64,000 nucleotides of DNA from Leptospira fainei serovar Hurstbridge str. BUT 6 (GTDB lineage: Bacteria > Spirochaetota > Leptospiria > Leptospirales > Leptospiraceae), in the NCBI RefSeq assembly GCF_000306235.2, contig NZ_AKWZ02000004.1, forward strand, positions 62,001 through 126,000. Direction: 5' to 3'. The notes under the pieces are model-generated. The model saw only the letters and a program-made list of their open reading frames with translations. It searched no databases and was not told where the DNA came from. This document shows positions 1-9,763 of the stretch, in pieces. Within the stretch, counting starts at the first letter, position 1, and each line of letters begins with the position of its first letter. A program made the position numbers and the translations under genes.

Positions 1-2
1 TC

Positions 3-2345
3 GCATCTAGAAAATTTACCCAGGATGAAATCACCACTCTTGTCAATCGCTTACCGCAAGGCGCCTTAATACCTCCGGTTAAGGACATAGATAAGGGCAA
101 AAATTTTTCCACTCATATACAACTCGGAAGTTCCGTATTGTCGCTCGCTATGCCTTTGGACGGGCCTTCGGCGGGCGGCGCCGGAAATAATTTTCCAGTC
201 AATCCGGCCTCACCTCTCCAGCCGAACTATCCTATTACCCCCGCACAGCGAAGCACGGTTGATAAAACCAAATGGTTCGCCTTGAACGTTCATCTCGGAT
301 CCGTTACTCTGCAAAGAATCGGAGTCCGATTTGAAAACTCGAAAGTTACGTTTCTCCTAGACGCTTTCCTAAGTCTGGGCGGTATAGAAATCGGCTTAGC
401 GGGATTAGGCGTTACGAGTCCTTTCGATCATTTTCAACCTAGCTTTATGCTCGAAGGACTAAGCGTAACCTATTCTAATCCTCCGGTTACGATCGGAGGA
501 GGATTCCTAAAAGCGGCGGAAGGATTGTACGAAGGGCAAGCTATCCTGGGCCTCACTCAATTTGAACTTTCCGCGTTGGGCGCTTATTCGAATCGGAACG
601 GAACAGTTTCCTTCTTCGTGTATTTGGATTATTCCGAGCCGCTCGGAGGGCCTCCGTATTTTTATGTAATGGGTTTAGCCGGCGGGTTCGGATACAACTT
701 TACCCTGAATGTCCCTGGAGTGGATCAAATACGGAATTTTCCTTTCGTACAGATAGCGGAAGGATCGGAATCTTCCGCGAATTCCGATCCGGTCGCGATG
801 CTTCAATATCTGGACGAAAATCGGATCACAGTTCCAAAATCGGGAGAATACTGGTTTGCCGCAGGTATACGATTTCTGACATTCCAGATGATCGATTCGT
901 TCGCGCTCGCCACAGCGCAGTTAGGCGATCATTTCGAATTGGATCTCGTCGGATTATCCACCCTGACTATTCCACAGGGCGTTTCAAATCCGATCGCCGA
1001 AGCGCAAATGGCGCTCAAGGCGTCTTTCGACCCGCAAAATGGATTCTTCGGAATCAGCGCTCAATTGACTCCAAGTTCCTATATACTGTCGAAAGATTGT
1101 CACCTAACGGGAGGATTCGCTTACTTCGTTTGGCTCGGCGGGGATCACGCGGGAGATTTCGTAGTGACTTTCGGGGGATACCATCCGAGCTTCCAAGTCC
1201 CCGCTCACTATCCGAATGTTCCCCGTCTCGGGATTTATTGGCAAATCGGATCAAATATTAGTATTCAAGGATATTCTTATTTTGCTCTTACTCCTGGATA
1301 TCTGATGGCCGGCGGAGGCTTGGAAGCGGTCTGGAGTTGCGGTAATTTAAGCGCTTGGTTTTCGGCTTACGTCGATTTTCTTCTTCGCTGGAAACCCTTT
1401 CACTACGATGCGGATTGCGGTGTCGACATCGGAGTCTCTTATCGATTCTCGATCGACCTATTGTTCTACACGATACACATTACGATCACCGTTCATATCG
1501 GCGCGGATATTCATTTCTGGGGTCCCGACTTTAGCGGAATCGCAAAAATTCATCTATGGATTGTTTCATTCTCGATCAGCTTCGGCGATAGCGGCCAACA
1601 TCCTGATCCAATCAAGTGGTCGGAATTTAAAACTTCTTTCTTGCCGCAACAGGATGGTCAGACTCGCGGATTCGAAATATCCGCGACATCGGGAATCGTC
1701 AAAGATTTAAGCAAGGATACGTCTTCGAAAGTACAGTGGGTGATCAACCCCCATACATTAAGTCTTTCTTTTGCAACATCGATTCCGTTGAGAAAGACCT
1801 CGTTCGGGAAAGACACGCTTACTAGCGAGAATCCCGCATTCGGCATCGCACCTATGGACAGGAAAAGTACCGACATTCTAAACTCGGCGGCATCGATTAC
1901 TATCACGAGGGATGGGGAAAGTGCGGAAGGAGATTTTGTTTTAGACCCGCTCTATAAGAATGTTCCCGATTCCCTTTGGGGTCAGTCCATTAGCGCCGAT
2001 TTGAATTCAAAAGCCGTCCTTTCCGGAATTCTAATGGGTTATGAAATATCCCCGAAACCGATTCCGAACCCGGCGGTCACTTCAAATATTCCCTTGTTCA
2101 GATTGGAGTTCGCGGACGACCCGATCCAAAATGCCTACGTTTGGGAAACTGTGACGGAGCCGAACATCGGAAATCTAAACCCGGAACAACGAAGAGACAA
2201 GATTATCGGCACAATCTCCCAAACCGCACATTCTAGATCGGACTTATTTTCAGCCTTCGGCTTTGTCCCGGATGATTTTGACTTATCGAATCTTTCGAAG
2301 GGTTCGGATAACGCGTTTTTAACTCCTCCGAAAATATATTCTTAA
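3..2345 (+). CDS. DUF6603-type large beta-rich protein (5' truncated)
   Basis: The reading frame is open from base 3, so the gene starts upstream of the window; an internal TTG at 138 is not a credible start. At least 780 residues are visible. The block around bases 650-760 encodes GLAGGFGYN followed by PGVDQIRNFPF, which together with the upstream GLSVTYSNPPVTIGGG block matches what I remember of DUF6603 proteins, a family of unknown function found in scattered bacteria and some fungi. The chain is rich in alternating hydrophobic/aromatic beta-strands (residues ~330-500 are especially strand-like and aromatic). No membrane helix or catalytic motif is evident. It ends 11 bp before the next gene and heads a run of four same-strand genes, so a shared function is likely. 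The family call is from memory of motifs; the function is unknown. Confidence 0.72.
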   Translation, partial: ASRKFTQDEITTLVNRLPQGALIPPVKDIDKGKNFSTHIQLGSSVLSLAMPLDGPSAGGAGNNFPVNPASPLQPNYPITPAQRSTVDKTKWFALNVHLGSVTLQRIGVRFENSKVTFLLDAFLSLGGIEIGLAGLGVTSPFDHFQPSFMLEGLSVTYSNPPVTIGGGFLKAAEGLYEGQAILGLTQFELSALGAYSNRNGTVSFFVYLDYSEPLGGPPYFYVMGLAGGFGYNFTLNVPGVDQIRNFPFVQIAEGSESSANSDPVAMLQYLDENRITVPKSGEYWFAAGIRFLTFQMIDSFALATAQLGDHFELDLVGLSTLTIPQGVSNPIAEAQMALKASFDPQNGFFGISAQLTPSSYILSKDCHLTGGFAYFVWLGGDHAGDFVVTFGGYHPSFQVPAHYPNVPRLGIYWQIGSNISIQGYSYFALTPGYLMAGGGLEAVWSCGNLSAWFSAYVDFLLRWKPFHYDADCGVDIGVSYRFSIDLLFYTIHITITVHIGADIHFWGPDFSGIAKIHLWIVSFSISFGDSGQHPDPIKWSEFKTSFLPQQDGQTRGFEISATSGIVKDLSKDTSSKVQWVINPHTLSLSFATSIPLRKTSFGKDTLTSENPAFGIAPMDRKSTDILNSAASITITRDGESAEGDFVLDPLYKNVPDSLWGQSISADLNSKAVLSGILMGYEISPKPIPNPAVTSNIPLFRLEFADDPIQNAYVWETVTEPNIGNLNPEQRRDKIIGTISQTAHSRSDLFSAFGFVPDDFDLSNLSKGSDNAFLTPPKIYS

Positions 2346-2356
2346 CGGTAGAACCC

Positions 2357-4297
2357 ATGTCGGATAACAGAACAGTGGAATTCATTCAGTATCATCGCCC
2401 GGATTTAAAATCGGGAGATTATACGATTCAAATACAACACCAAGTGGATTTGGGCTTCGGAGATACGGATACGTTTTCGGAAACCAAGGTTCTATCGGTA
2501 AGAGGAGAACGATTTAAGATAGCATCGGAGGAGATTGTCGCTTACTTTCCTCCTGATGGAAGTTTCGGAGACTTTTCCAATTGTCTACCTCACGTTGTAA
2601 TTTCGAAATCTACTTTACCTTGGGAAAGGACGGCGGGAACGGAAACCAGCGGAACTCCTTGGCTTGCGATTCTCTTAATCGATTCCTCCGAATTCTCGCA
2701 GGTGAAAACGGACACGATGCCGATCGGAAATCTTGGATTTCCGTTAGAATCCGGGGATAAGGCTGCCGATTCCTGTCAAACTCTTAGCTTGCCGAAAAAA
2801 ATTCTGGATTCGATCATTCCCCTTGAAAGCGAAATGAATCGACTCACGCACGTCCGACTCGTGGAAACTTCGGATAAAGCAACCGCTACCGAGGAGGGAC
2901 CCGGCGAATTTGCCGTAGTCGTAGGAAATCGCATCGGAAAACCCGGGTCGGTAAGCACTGCATATCTCGTTTCTTTGGAAGGATATTATGATCCTCTAAT
3001 GAACTCTCGTTATACTCCGGATTCCACAGGGAGTGTCACACTCGTCCTCTTAAGCAAGTGGAGTTTTTCCGCCGAGTCCGAACAATTTACGTTCAAGCAA
3101 TTAGTGTCCAATCTGAAGAGGGTTCCGTCTACACTTCGTTTGCCGGATCTCCCCGGACTTTCTGCTATCGCGCAAAATATGATCAAGTCCGGCTATCTAC
3201 CTCTACCGCACCGTTTACGGCAGGGCGATAAGACCGTATCTTGGTATCGAGGTCCGCTCGTACCGTATTCAGTTCCCATAACGACCTCCTTTCCGGCCTC
3301 CTCTTCAGACGAACTCACTTCGTATGACTCCAATAACGGAGTCTTTAATCTTTCCTATTCGGCGGCTTGGGAGTTAGGTCGACTCTTGGGATTGCAAAGT
3401 CGTTCTTTCTCGATGGCTCTTTATCGTTGGAAGCTGTCTCAAAAACGACAGGATATTTTAGCGGCAGAAAAGCAGCTGATTAGCCAACTTTTCGGTGATT
3501 CGTCTTTAGCGGCGCCGGATACGGCGAACGGATCCGATTGGCAGGATATTATAAACGATTGGTTAGGGAAACTCTCTCTATTAATCGGAGTCCCTTTCTT
3601 CTATCTAGTACCTGACGAACGAATGCTTCCGCTGGAATCGATTCGATTTTTCGAACTAGATACGAATTGGGTGGATTCCTTGATCGACGGCGCATTTAGT
3701 ATCGGTCGCTCAACTGCGGGAGATCTTACTAACGATCAAAAAACGGCGACTTCAATTCGACAAGCTGCCATACAAACTTCTCTGGCAATCCGGAAATCGT
3801 CCTCCGATGCGAACCCAACCCCACAAGCTCCTCAAAAAATCGCCGGAGTAATCTTGAGGTCGTCCGCAGTTTCGGGCTGGCCCAATCTAGAGATTAGGGG
3901 TTATGCAACTCCGCAGAAAGATGCAAACAACCTTGCGACCGACCAACTCAAGTGCCTGCGAATGGACCATCTCTCTAAAGACGTTATATTATGCCTTTTT
4001 GCAGGAGAGCTCCGCCAAATTGATATCCAACTTCCCTCCGAAGGAGTTCATTTCGGATTGGACTTCAACCAGACTTTTAGTAAGGAACTCAGGGATCCAA
4101 ACGGGGACTTGGAAACTAATTTAATTTTGAATAATATTCCATTTAGGGATTACTCCGGGGTTCTAAATGTCGATCTTCTTGCGAACGAGATAATACAAAA
4201 ACTAAACGTCTCCGCCGATCACTTCACTTCCGCTCAGTTCGCCATGCAGATGGTGGAAGGCGTGGATAAGATCAGCTTTTTAAAAACACAGGAGTGA
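2357..4297 (+). CDS. Large conserved protein of the DUF6603 gene cluster
   Basis: This 646-aa protein has no signal peptide and no membrane segment. Near residue 65 it has the string YFPPDGSFGDFSNCLPHVV, followed by a TLPWER motif and then a PWLAILLID strand. I recall this block from large uncharacterised bacterial proteins, but no function is attached to it. The rest is mixed alpha/beta with a strongly aromatic segment at ~400-440 (IGVPFFYLVPDERMLPLESIRFFELD). The gene starts 11 bp after the upstream stop, and its own TGA touches the RBS region of the next gene, consistent with one transcript. The start ATG at 2357 is preceded by only a weak purine stretch. Function is not recognised. Same-strand spacing suggests it acts with the DUF6603 protein and the 1221-aa protein. 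Confidence 0.7.
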   Translation: MSDNRTVEFIQYHRPDLKSGDYTIQIQHQVDLGFGDTDTFSETKVLSVRGERFKIASEEIVAYFPPDGSFGDFSNCLPHVVISKSTLPWERTAGTETSGTPWLAILLIDSSEFSQVKTDTMPIGNLGFPLESGDKAADSCQTLSLPKKILDSIIPLESEMNRLTHVRLVETSDKATATEEGPGEFAVVVGNRIGKPGSVSTAYLVSLEGYYDPLMNSRYTPDSTGSVTLVLLSKWSFSAESEQFTFKQLVSNLKRVPSTLRLPDLPGLSAIAQNMIKSGYLPLPHRLRQGDKTVSWYRGPLVPYSVPITTSFPASSSDELTSYDSNNGVFNLSYSAAWELGRLLGLQSRSFSMALYRWKLSQKRQDILAAEKQLISQLFGDSSLAAPDTANGSDWQDIINDWLGKLSLLIGVPFFYLVPDERMLPLESIRFFELDTNWVDSLIDGAFSIGRSTAGDLTNDQKTATSIRQAAIQTSLAIRKSSSDANPTPQAPQKIAGVILRSSAVSGWPNLEIRGYATPQKDANNLATDQLKCLRMDHLSKDVILCLFAGELRQIDIQLPSEGVHFGLDFNQTFSKELRDPNGDLETNLILNNIPFRDYSGVLNVDLLANEIIQKLNVSADHFTSAQFAMQMVEGVDKISFLKTQE

Positions 4298-4305
4298 TTC
4301 AATCG

Positions 4306-7300
4306 ATGACTCAGACAAATAATACGCCCTCTTTTTTACTTGTTCCGATCGATTTGGACGCGATGTGCGTAGGAAAGGAAGATTCGGAACAGCGTACGCC
4401 GCTTACTGCACCGGCTACAGCGAACTTCGTCACGCTACCTTACATGGGCGGCCCGCAGGGAGCGAACCTTAGCGATCTATTCGTAAACAAGCCTTTTCAA
4501 ACGGAAAGCCTGCCGTTAAAAATAGGCGTTCATCTGCATTGGGCTCTTCCTGATGCGCTCACACAAGGAATGCAGATAACAAATAAGAACACCGGGGCCG
4601 AATCTATTCAATTTCAGAATGTGCCGAATCGATGGTTAGCCACGAGAATACTAACGAGCATAGACGGATTGCAAACGACTCAAAAATCCTGGGTTATCGA
4701 ATCCGATTTTCTATCAACGGACGCGGATGCATATTACGATCATACGAATATTCCGTTTAATAAGGACGGAAATTTTGCCTTCTCTCAAACGAATCCGCCC
4801 TTTCGCTATATGGGAAGAGCGGTCGAATTGGAAAAATGGTCCGAAAGTACTGACCCAAGTACGGAAAGATTAACGCCTTTCACCGCGATCGGATACGGGG
4901 AACCTCGGTTTGCGTCATATTATCCGAATTGTAAAACCGTATTCGGATTTCAGGATACATTCGCCGATCTGGTCAATTTTAATCCGGACAACTATTCAAT
5001 CAGTTATGCGGTCATTGGATGGTATAACGATCAAAATAACGATCCAATTCATTCCTCCGGCGATCTCGCTAAAACATTAGATACCTTTCAATGGGAGCTC
5101 CCCGATAAAACTCCGATCGATTCAATTTCCGGAATGGCATGTATAGGGATGCTCGGAAACGTAAAATGGAATCAGTCCACGAATTACATAAGTTCTAAAA
5201 CGGACTTGAGCGCGACCCAGGTCGCTCTCGCAAATACCAACTCGGAAGGATTAGCTAGCCTACTCTCCGTTCTGATCCAAGTGCCGGGCTTGAACAGAAG
5301 CCAATTGGAACGTTTTATCGAAGCTTTGCAGATCGGGTATCTAGATAAATTAACGGATGTGGGGGCAATGGCTGATCTTGAAAGGGTATTGCATAAAAGC
5401 TTTTTCGGTACCGAACAAACCGAAACATTATGGACCGTCGTCCCGGCTGACCCGAAAACCGAGGATGCAACCGGATTACCGGAGCAGATAGCCAAAGATC
5501 TTAATCAATTAAATCGATACCAGACACAAACGGATCAAAATTCCGCTCAAACCCTTTCTATAAAAAAGCAGGTATTCGCAGATTGGTATAAATTCATCGC
5601 CTCGTTATATCCGGCAACGGGGAATACTCCTCCGGTAAGTTCGAATGATATAAGACAATTTATCGAAGCGAATGTGGGCGACCAATCGCAGTTTCAAGTT
5701 CTGAACAATAATCTCTCTACGCTTACGTCCGAAATCCAATCCCTTTCACAAAAAATTTCGGATGAGATCGGAAAAGGGTATTCTCTAAAGGCAATCGAAG
5801 CTCCTCGTTTTTATCAACCCAATGATCCGATAGTATTAATCTCCGGCAAAGATCTTCAACCCTCGGGTCGTTACGGATTCGACGGTGCATTTTCCGAAAG
5901 CGGTAAGTTACTCTGTCGGATTGATTCGCAAACGATCACCGCATTTCAGTTCGCTTATACCGGAACTTCTTATACCGTAGCATCGAGCCAATTGCCTAAG
6001 TATCCCGATATTTCCAATCTGCCTTTAGGAAATTTACCGAACCTAGTTCTTTCGGAATCGTATTATTTGGATAAGAGTCAATGGGGAGTTATTGTGAAAA
6101 CGAGCGAAGCGTCTTCTATCCCCGGCATCCTGGAACAATTGCAAAACGAATTCGACTCGAGCGGATCGGATACATTTTACAAGAATCATATTACTTCGGG
6201 AGTCGTACCTTCCCCGTTGCAATTTAGTATATGGGATCGTCCTTGGCACCCGATTCTACTCCAGTGGAATTTCGCATTCCGACCTTACCAGACGATCGAA
6301 ACCGTCACGCAAGGAGTCTCGCTCCCGAATTACGTACCCGATTTCATTCAAAAGAATTGTAAACTACCGGACGGGGAAACGGACTTAAAATACGGCGGCG
6401 AAGGATTGGGACAGGAACAAAACTATACCGGCTCCACGATTCTGACCCCGCAAGCCATCAAGAATTTAAAAGATCGAGTTAGGGACTATCAAAAGTATTC
6501 CGCGAACCCGATCGTCCAGAAGATTTTAGATCAGGCCGTAAATATTCCGGTTCTATCTCAATCCCTTTCGGGATTCAACGACGCGCTGGGGATGCAAGCC
6601 CAGGAGATGCAATTTCAGGTACACGATCCCTTGGCGCGCGGACTCGAAAGGACATTCAATCAAAAAATACAGACCTTCGTAGGCGGGACGAACGACACGA
6701 ATCCTTTACCGGAAATCAATTTTAACCCGATTCGGTGCGGACTTGGACGCATCCAGAAGCTAAGGGTGGTGGATGCTTTCGGTCAATATCGGGATTATGA
6801 TACTCCGCCGACCGTAGCCTCCCGAAGTCTTTTCATTCAAAACGATACTTATCCGGCCTTTCTTCCGCCGCGATTTGTTCAACCGGCAAGACTGTTGTTT
6901 CGTTGGTTATCGACTTACGACGATACGGAAGAAATGAACAGTATAAATTCGCCTATCCACGGTTGGATCCTACCGAACTATCTCGATGGAAGTTTGATGT
7001 TGTACGACGAGGACGGAAATTCGTTGGGGTCGATCGCGGCTTATGACGGTAGCGGCATCTTCTTTGAAAGTTCACCGGGCAACGATCCCTTTATTACGAT
7101 AAGAGTTCAGGACGCGGATTTTTCCCAGAAAATGAACCAAACATTCAAAAATTCGCATATTTTAGAATTCGTTTCTAATATTCTAAGTAGGAATGAAGCC
7201 TTTCTGGAATCGTTTATAAGCACGTTGGATAAGTCCCTGCGATTCATAGAGCCCCAGAACTACAGCGAAACTACAAGTCTGGTTCAATTTATCGGTCGGC

Positions 7301-7971
7301 CGATCGCGATTGTGCGGGCGAAATTGAAGGTCGAGCTAAAAGGAAATCCCGTTCAAAACCAAAGTTGGGCCTCGCTACATTACAATATCGGCAATCCGAA
7401 ACAAAACGATATCGCCGGCTTTACCGAGGTCTCATTTCCTCTCAGATTAGGAAGCGCTTTGCAATACGAAGACGGATTGCTCGGCTTTTATCCCGAGAAA
7501 GAAGGCAAAACGGATTTCTCAAATTTCTATTCCTCTCACTCCGACGGCTCCGATCCTACGATCCTAATTCCGTCGGAAACTACGATCACTCTTAAACCCG
7601 ATCCCAACGAGGATCCTAGTACGGTTCTGCTCCTTATCGACCCGCGGGCTCCGATACATGCCACGATGGGAATCGTGCCTAAAAAAAGGATCGATATACC
7701 ACGATATCATTATGCGCCGGCATTGGAAAAGATGAGTGTAACGTTTCAAACGGCGCCCGTCTTGACCCCTTCTGAGCGACTCGAATTACCCTTACCGCTC
7801 ATACCCGGAACGGATTGGATATGGGTAGAAAAGGAATCCGGCTCCTGGCAAAACCTTTCTCACATCGAAAAGGTCCATACCGAAACGAATTTTTCCGTTA
7901 GTCTCCTCTTTAGAGAAGGATGGTTAAAAATAAAATCTACCGACTCAAACCGGAATTCAGAAGGAAAATAA
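4306..7971 (+). CDS. 1221-aa cluster protein with GVHLHWALPDAL motif
   Basis: A very large protein without signal peptide or transmembrane helix. Near the N-terminus it has LKIGVHLHWALPDALTQG, then VPNRWLATR about 35 residues later. These motifs recur, as I recall, in large hypothetical proteins of myxobacteria, actinobacteria and other soil bacteria; no biochemical role is known to me. A helical, Gln-rich section (about residues 390-480) with coiled-coil character separates the N-terminal part from a long beta-rich C-terminal half. A GTG at 4294 overlaps the upstream stop (GTGA), but AGGAG at 4290-4294 serves the ATG at 4306 better, so I start there. The stop lies 5 bp before the next gene. 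It is one of the longest genes in the window and probably a structural component. Confidence 0.7.
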   Translation: MTQTNNTPSFLLVPIDLDAMCVGKEDSEQRTPLTAPATANFVTLPYMGGPQGANLSDLFVNKPFQTESLPLKIGVHLHWALPDALTQGMQITNKNTGAESIQFQNVPNRWLATRILTSIDGLQTTQKSWVIESDFLSTDADAYYDHTNIPFNKDGNFAFSQTNPPFRYMGRAVELEKWSESTDPSTERLTPFTAIGYGEPRFASYYPNCKTVFGFQDTFADLVNFNPDNYSISYAVIGWYNDQNNDPIHSSGDLAKTLDTFQWELPDKTPIDSISGMACIGMLGNVKWNQSTNYISSKTDLSATQVALANTNSEGLASLLSVLIQVPGLNRSQLERFIEALQIGYLDKLTDVGAMADLERVLHKSFFGTEQTETLWTVVPADPKTEDATGLPEQIAKDLNQLNRYQTQTDQNSAQTLSIKKQVFADWYKFIASLYPATGNTPPVSSNDIRQFIEANVGDQSQFQVLNNNLSTLTSEIQSLSQKISDEIGKGYSLKAIEAPRFYQPNDPIVLISGKDLQPSGRYGFDGAFSESGKLLCRIDSQTITAFQFAYTGTSYTVASSQLPKYPDISNLPLGNLPNLVLSESYYLDKSQWGVIVKTSEASSIPGILEQLQNEFDSSGSDTFYKNHITSGVVPSPLQFSIWDRPWHPILLQWNFAFRPYQTIETVTQGVSLPNYVPDFIQKNCKLPDGETDLKYGGEGLGQEQNYTGSTILTPQAIKNLKDRVRDYQKYSANPIVQKILDQAVNIPVLSQSLSGFNDALGMQAQEMQFQVHDPLARGLERTFNQKIQTFVGGTNDTNPLPEINFNPIRCGLGRIQKLRVVDAFGQYRDYDTPPTVASRSLFIQNDTYPAFLPPRFVQPARLLFRWLSTYDDTEEMNSINSPIHGWILPNYLDGSLMLYDEDGNSLGSIAAYDGSGIFFESSPGNDPFITIRVQDADFSQKMNQTFKNSHILEFVSNILSRNEAFLESFISTLDKSLRFIEPQNYSETTSLVQFIGRPIAIVRAKLKVELKGNPVQNQSWASLHYNIGNPKQNDIAGFTEVSFPLRLGSALQYEDGLLGFYPEKEGKTDFSNFYSSHSDGSDPTILIPSETTITLKPDPNEDPSTVLLLIDPRAPIHATMGIVPKKRIDIPRYHYAPALEKMSVTFQTAPVLTPSERLELPLPLIPGTDWIWVEKESGSWQNLSHIEKVHTETNFSVSLLFREGWLKIKSTDSNRNSEGK

Positions 7972-7976
7972 ACTTT

Positions 7977-9752
7977 ATGACTCTCACTACAACTTACCCG
8001 TTAACGCTTTCCCTATCCCCGGTCGATGCGAATCAAAACGGAATATTATATGTTCCGAATGCGGATGGCGATTCGGTTGCGGCGGAGAATTACTTTACTT
8101 TAACGATCGCTAATAACGGAAGTGCTCCGATTTCTCTGAAAGGCGGAGAACCCGTGCCCGACGGACAAACTACTGGAGCAGCCTCGTTATTCGTAATCTA
8201 TCTACCGGAGAGCATCGGAGCCGACGTTCTATCTTCCATCCGATTAAATTCTCCGGCAAACTGGAAGTTAAAGACGTTTACTGACGACGGAAATTATCTG
8301 GTAATTTGTCCGGGAAGCGATTTAGCGCTTCCCGCCGGTGGAGTCATCTCGCTCACTCTCGCCGGTTTCCTTGCGGCCCCTAGGCAAATTCCACAAAAAC
8401 TGACCGTTAACGTCTTGAATGCGGATGCTTCCGCGGTCGGTACAGGAGAATACGACTTCAACATATTCATCCAACAGGTTCCGAAAAAGGGAAATAAGGA
8501 TCTTAGCATCGAGTCGAGAACAATTGATGGAAATGTGGTCTTTATCACTTCTGGCGATAATACTGCAAATAACGAAAATACGATCGATTTTTATATCCTG
8601 AATTCGGGTCGATCCCTAACTGCAATTCCGGCAAAAGCGAACCAAACTTATATCAGAATCTCCTTCGATACCGGAAACGGGATGGGGGATATCGCGGAAG
8701 CCGCCGATTTGGATGGGATTGCCGTAAGCATCCAGCGAGCGTATGAAAATAATTTTACGCTGAGTTTCGAAAGAATCGGTCAAATTCCCACTTGGAAGTT
8801 TACTTCGGCCACCGACGTTTTTCTAAACGGCGGCAGCAACGATCGAATCGAATTCGACATACAAAAATTGATCACCCACCTTCCCCCTGGAATCGCAAAA
8901 TGTTATATAGAATATTATAATATTCCAGGATACAACGACGGTTATTCCGATTTTACTTTGACGAAGGAATATCCTCAGGCGATTATTACCGGCTTTTTCG
9001 CATCGTCCTATGCGATTATCGGCGGTACGGAAATTATATTACAATGGGAAACGGAAGGAGCTTCTTATTGCACTTTGGAAGCGTCTACGGGAAGTTTGCT
9101 CGATGAAAATAATCAGACAATCCCGGCTTTTCAATCATTTTCCGCATTCGAATCGGGAGTAAAAATCATTCCGGTTCCGCCTGCGGTTATTCCGGCTTCA
9201 GGGGGGATTGTCTTTTCCATTTCGCTTCACGCGTTTAGTTTAGACGGAAGAAGTAACAGTAAAGAATTAGGGATACAAATTCTTCCGCCTACTTGCAACC
9301 TCTCCGCTTCCAACCTGAATCCGGTTCCGCCCGGAACTCCTATCACTCTTAACTGGACATCTCAGAATGCTCGAACAGTAACGATCGATCAAGGAATTGG
9401 TAATGTCAAAGACTCGGGAGAGATTACGGTCTCTCCTAAAAATACGACTCGATATACCCTGACTGCCACCGGGCTGCGAACGGTATCTTCCTCCGTAGTC
9501 GTAACCGTAGACGTCTTGGTAATCAATTCTTTTAAGCCGAACGCATACGTTGTCGGAGTCGGGGAACCGGTGACGATTAATTGGGACACGGCATTCGCAA
9601 CCTCGGTAACTCTGAATGGAGCCAAGGTCGCCGCCACCGGATCCACGGATTTTTCCCTAAATAACTTCCAAACCTTTACTTTAGTTTGCCAAGGAAAAGA
9701 CGGGACCTCTTTAACGCAGTCTTTCGATGTCGAGGTTACGGGAGCTATGTAA
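7977..9752 (+). CDS. Ig-like repeat protein, paralogue of the convergent gene
   Basis: The ORF is open from 7920, but the ATG at 7977 has an AGAAGGA-type RBS about 10 bases upstream and aligns with the start of the paralogue at 11794, so 591 aa is the likely product. Residues ~1-335 form an N-terminal module (LSLSPVDANQNGILYVPN, later FLNGGSNDRIEF) shared with that paralogue. The C-terminal part carries at least three Ig-like repeats of the type ITLxWxxxxAxxxTIDxGIG. No signal peptide is visible, so if it reaches the surface it must do so by a non-Sec route or as part of an assembled particle. It sits 5 bp after the 1221-aa gene and closes the four-gene run. Function unknown; adhesive or fibre-like architecture is an inference from the Ig repeats. 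Confidence 0.72.
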   Translation: MTLTTTYPLTLSLSPVDANQNGILYVPNADGDSVAAENYFTLTIANNGSAPISLKGGEPVPDGQTTGAASLFVIYLPESIGADVLSSIRLNSPANWKLKTFTDDGNYLVICPGSDLALPAGGVISLTLAGFLAAPRQIPQKLTVNVLNADASAVGTGEYDFNIFIQQVPKKGNKDLSIESRTIDGNVVFITSGDNTANNENTIDFYILNSGRSLTAIPAKANQTYIRISFDTGNGMGDIAEAADLDGIAVSIQRAYENNFTLSFERIGQIPTWKFTSATDVFLNGGSNDRIEFDIQKLITHLPPGIAKCYIEYYNIPGYNDGYSDFTLTKEYPQAIITGFFASSYAIIGGTEIILQWETEGASYCTLEASTGSLLDENNQTIPAFQSFSAFESGVKIIPVPPAVIPASGGIVFSISLHAFSLDGRSNSKELGIQILPPTCNLSASNLNPVPPGTPITLNWTSQNARTVTIDQGIGNVKDSGEITVSPKNTTRYTLTATGLRTVSSSVVVTVDVLVINSFKPNAYVVGVGEPVTINWDTAFATSVTLNGAKVAATGSTDFSLNNFQTFTLVCQGKDGTSLTQSFDVEVTGAM

Positions 9753-9763
9753 CCCGCATTAAT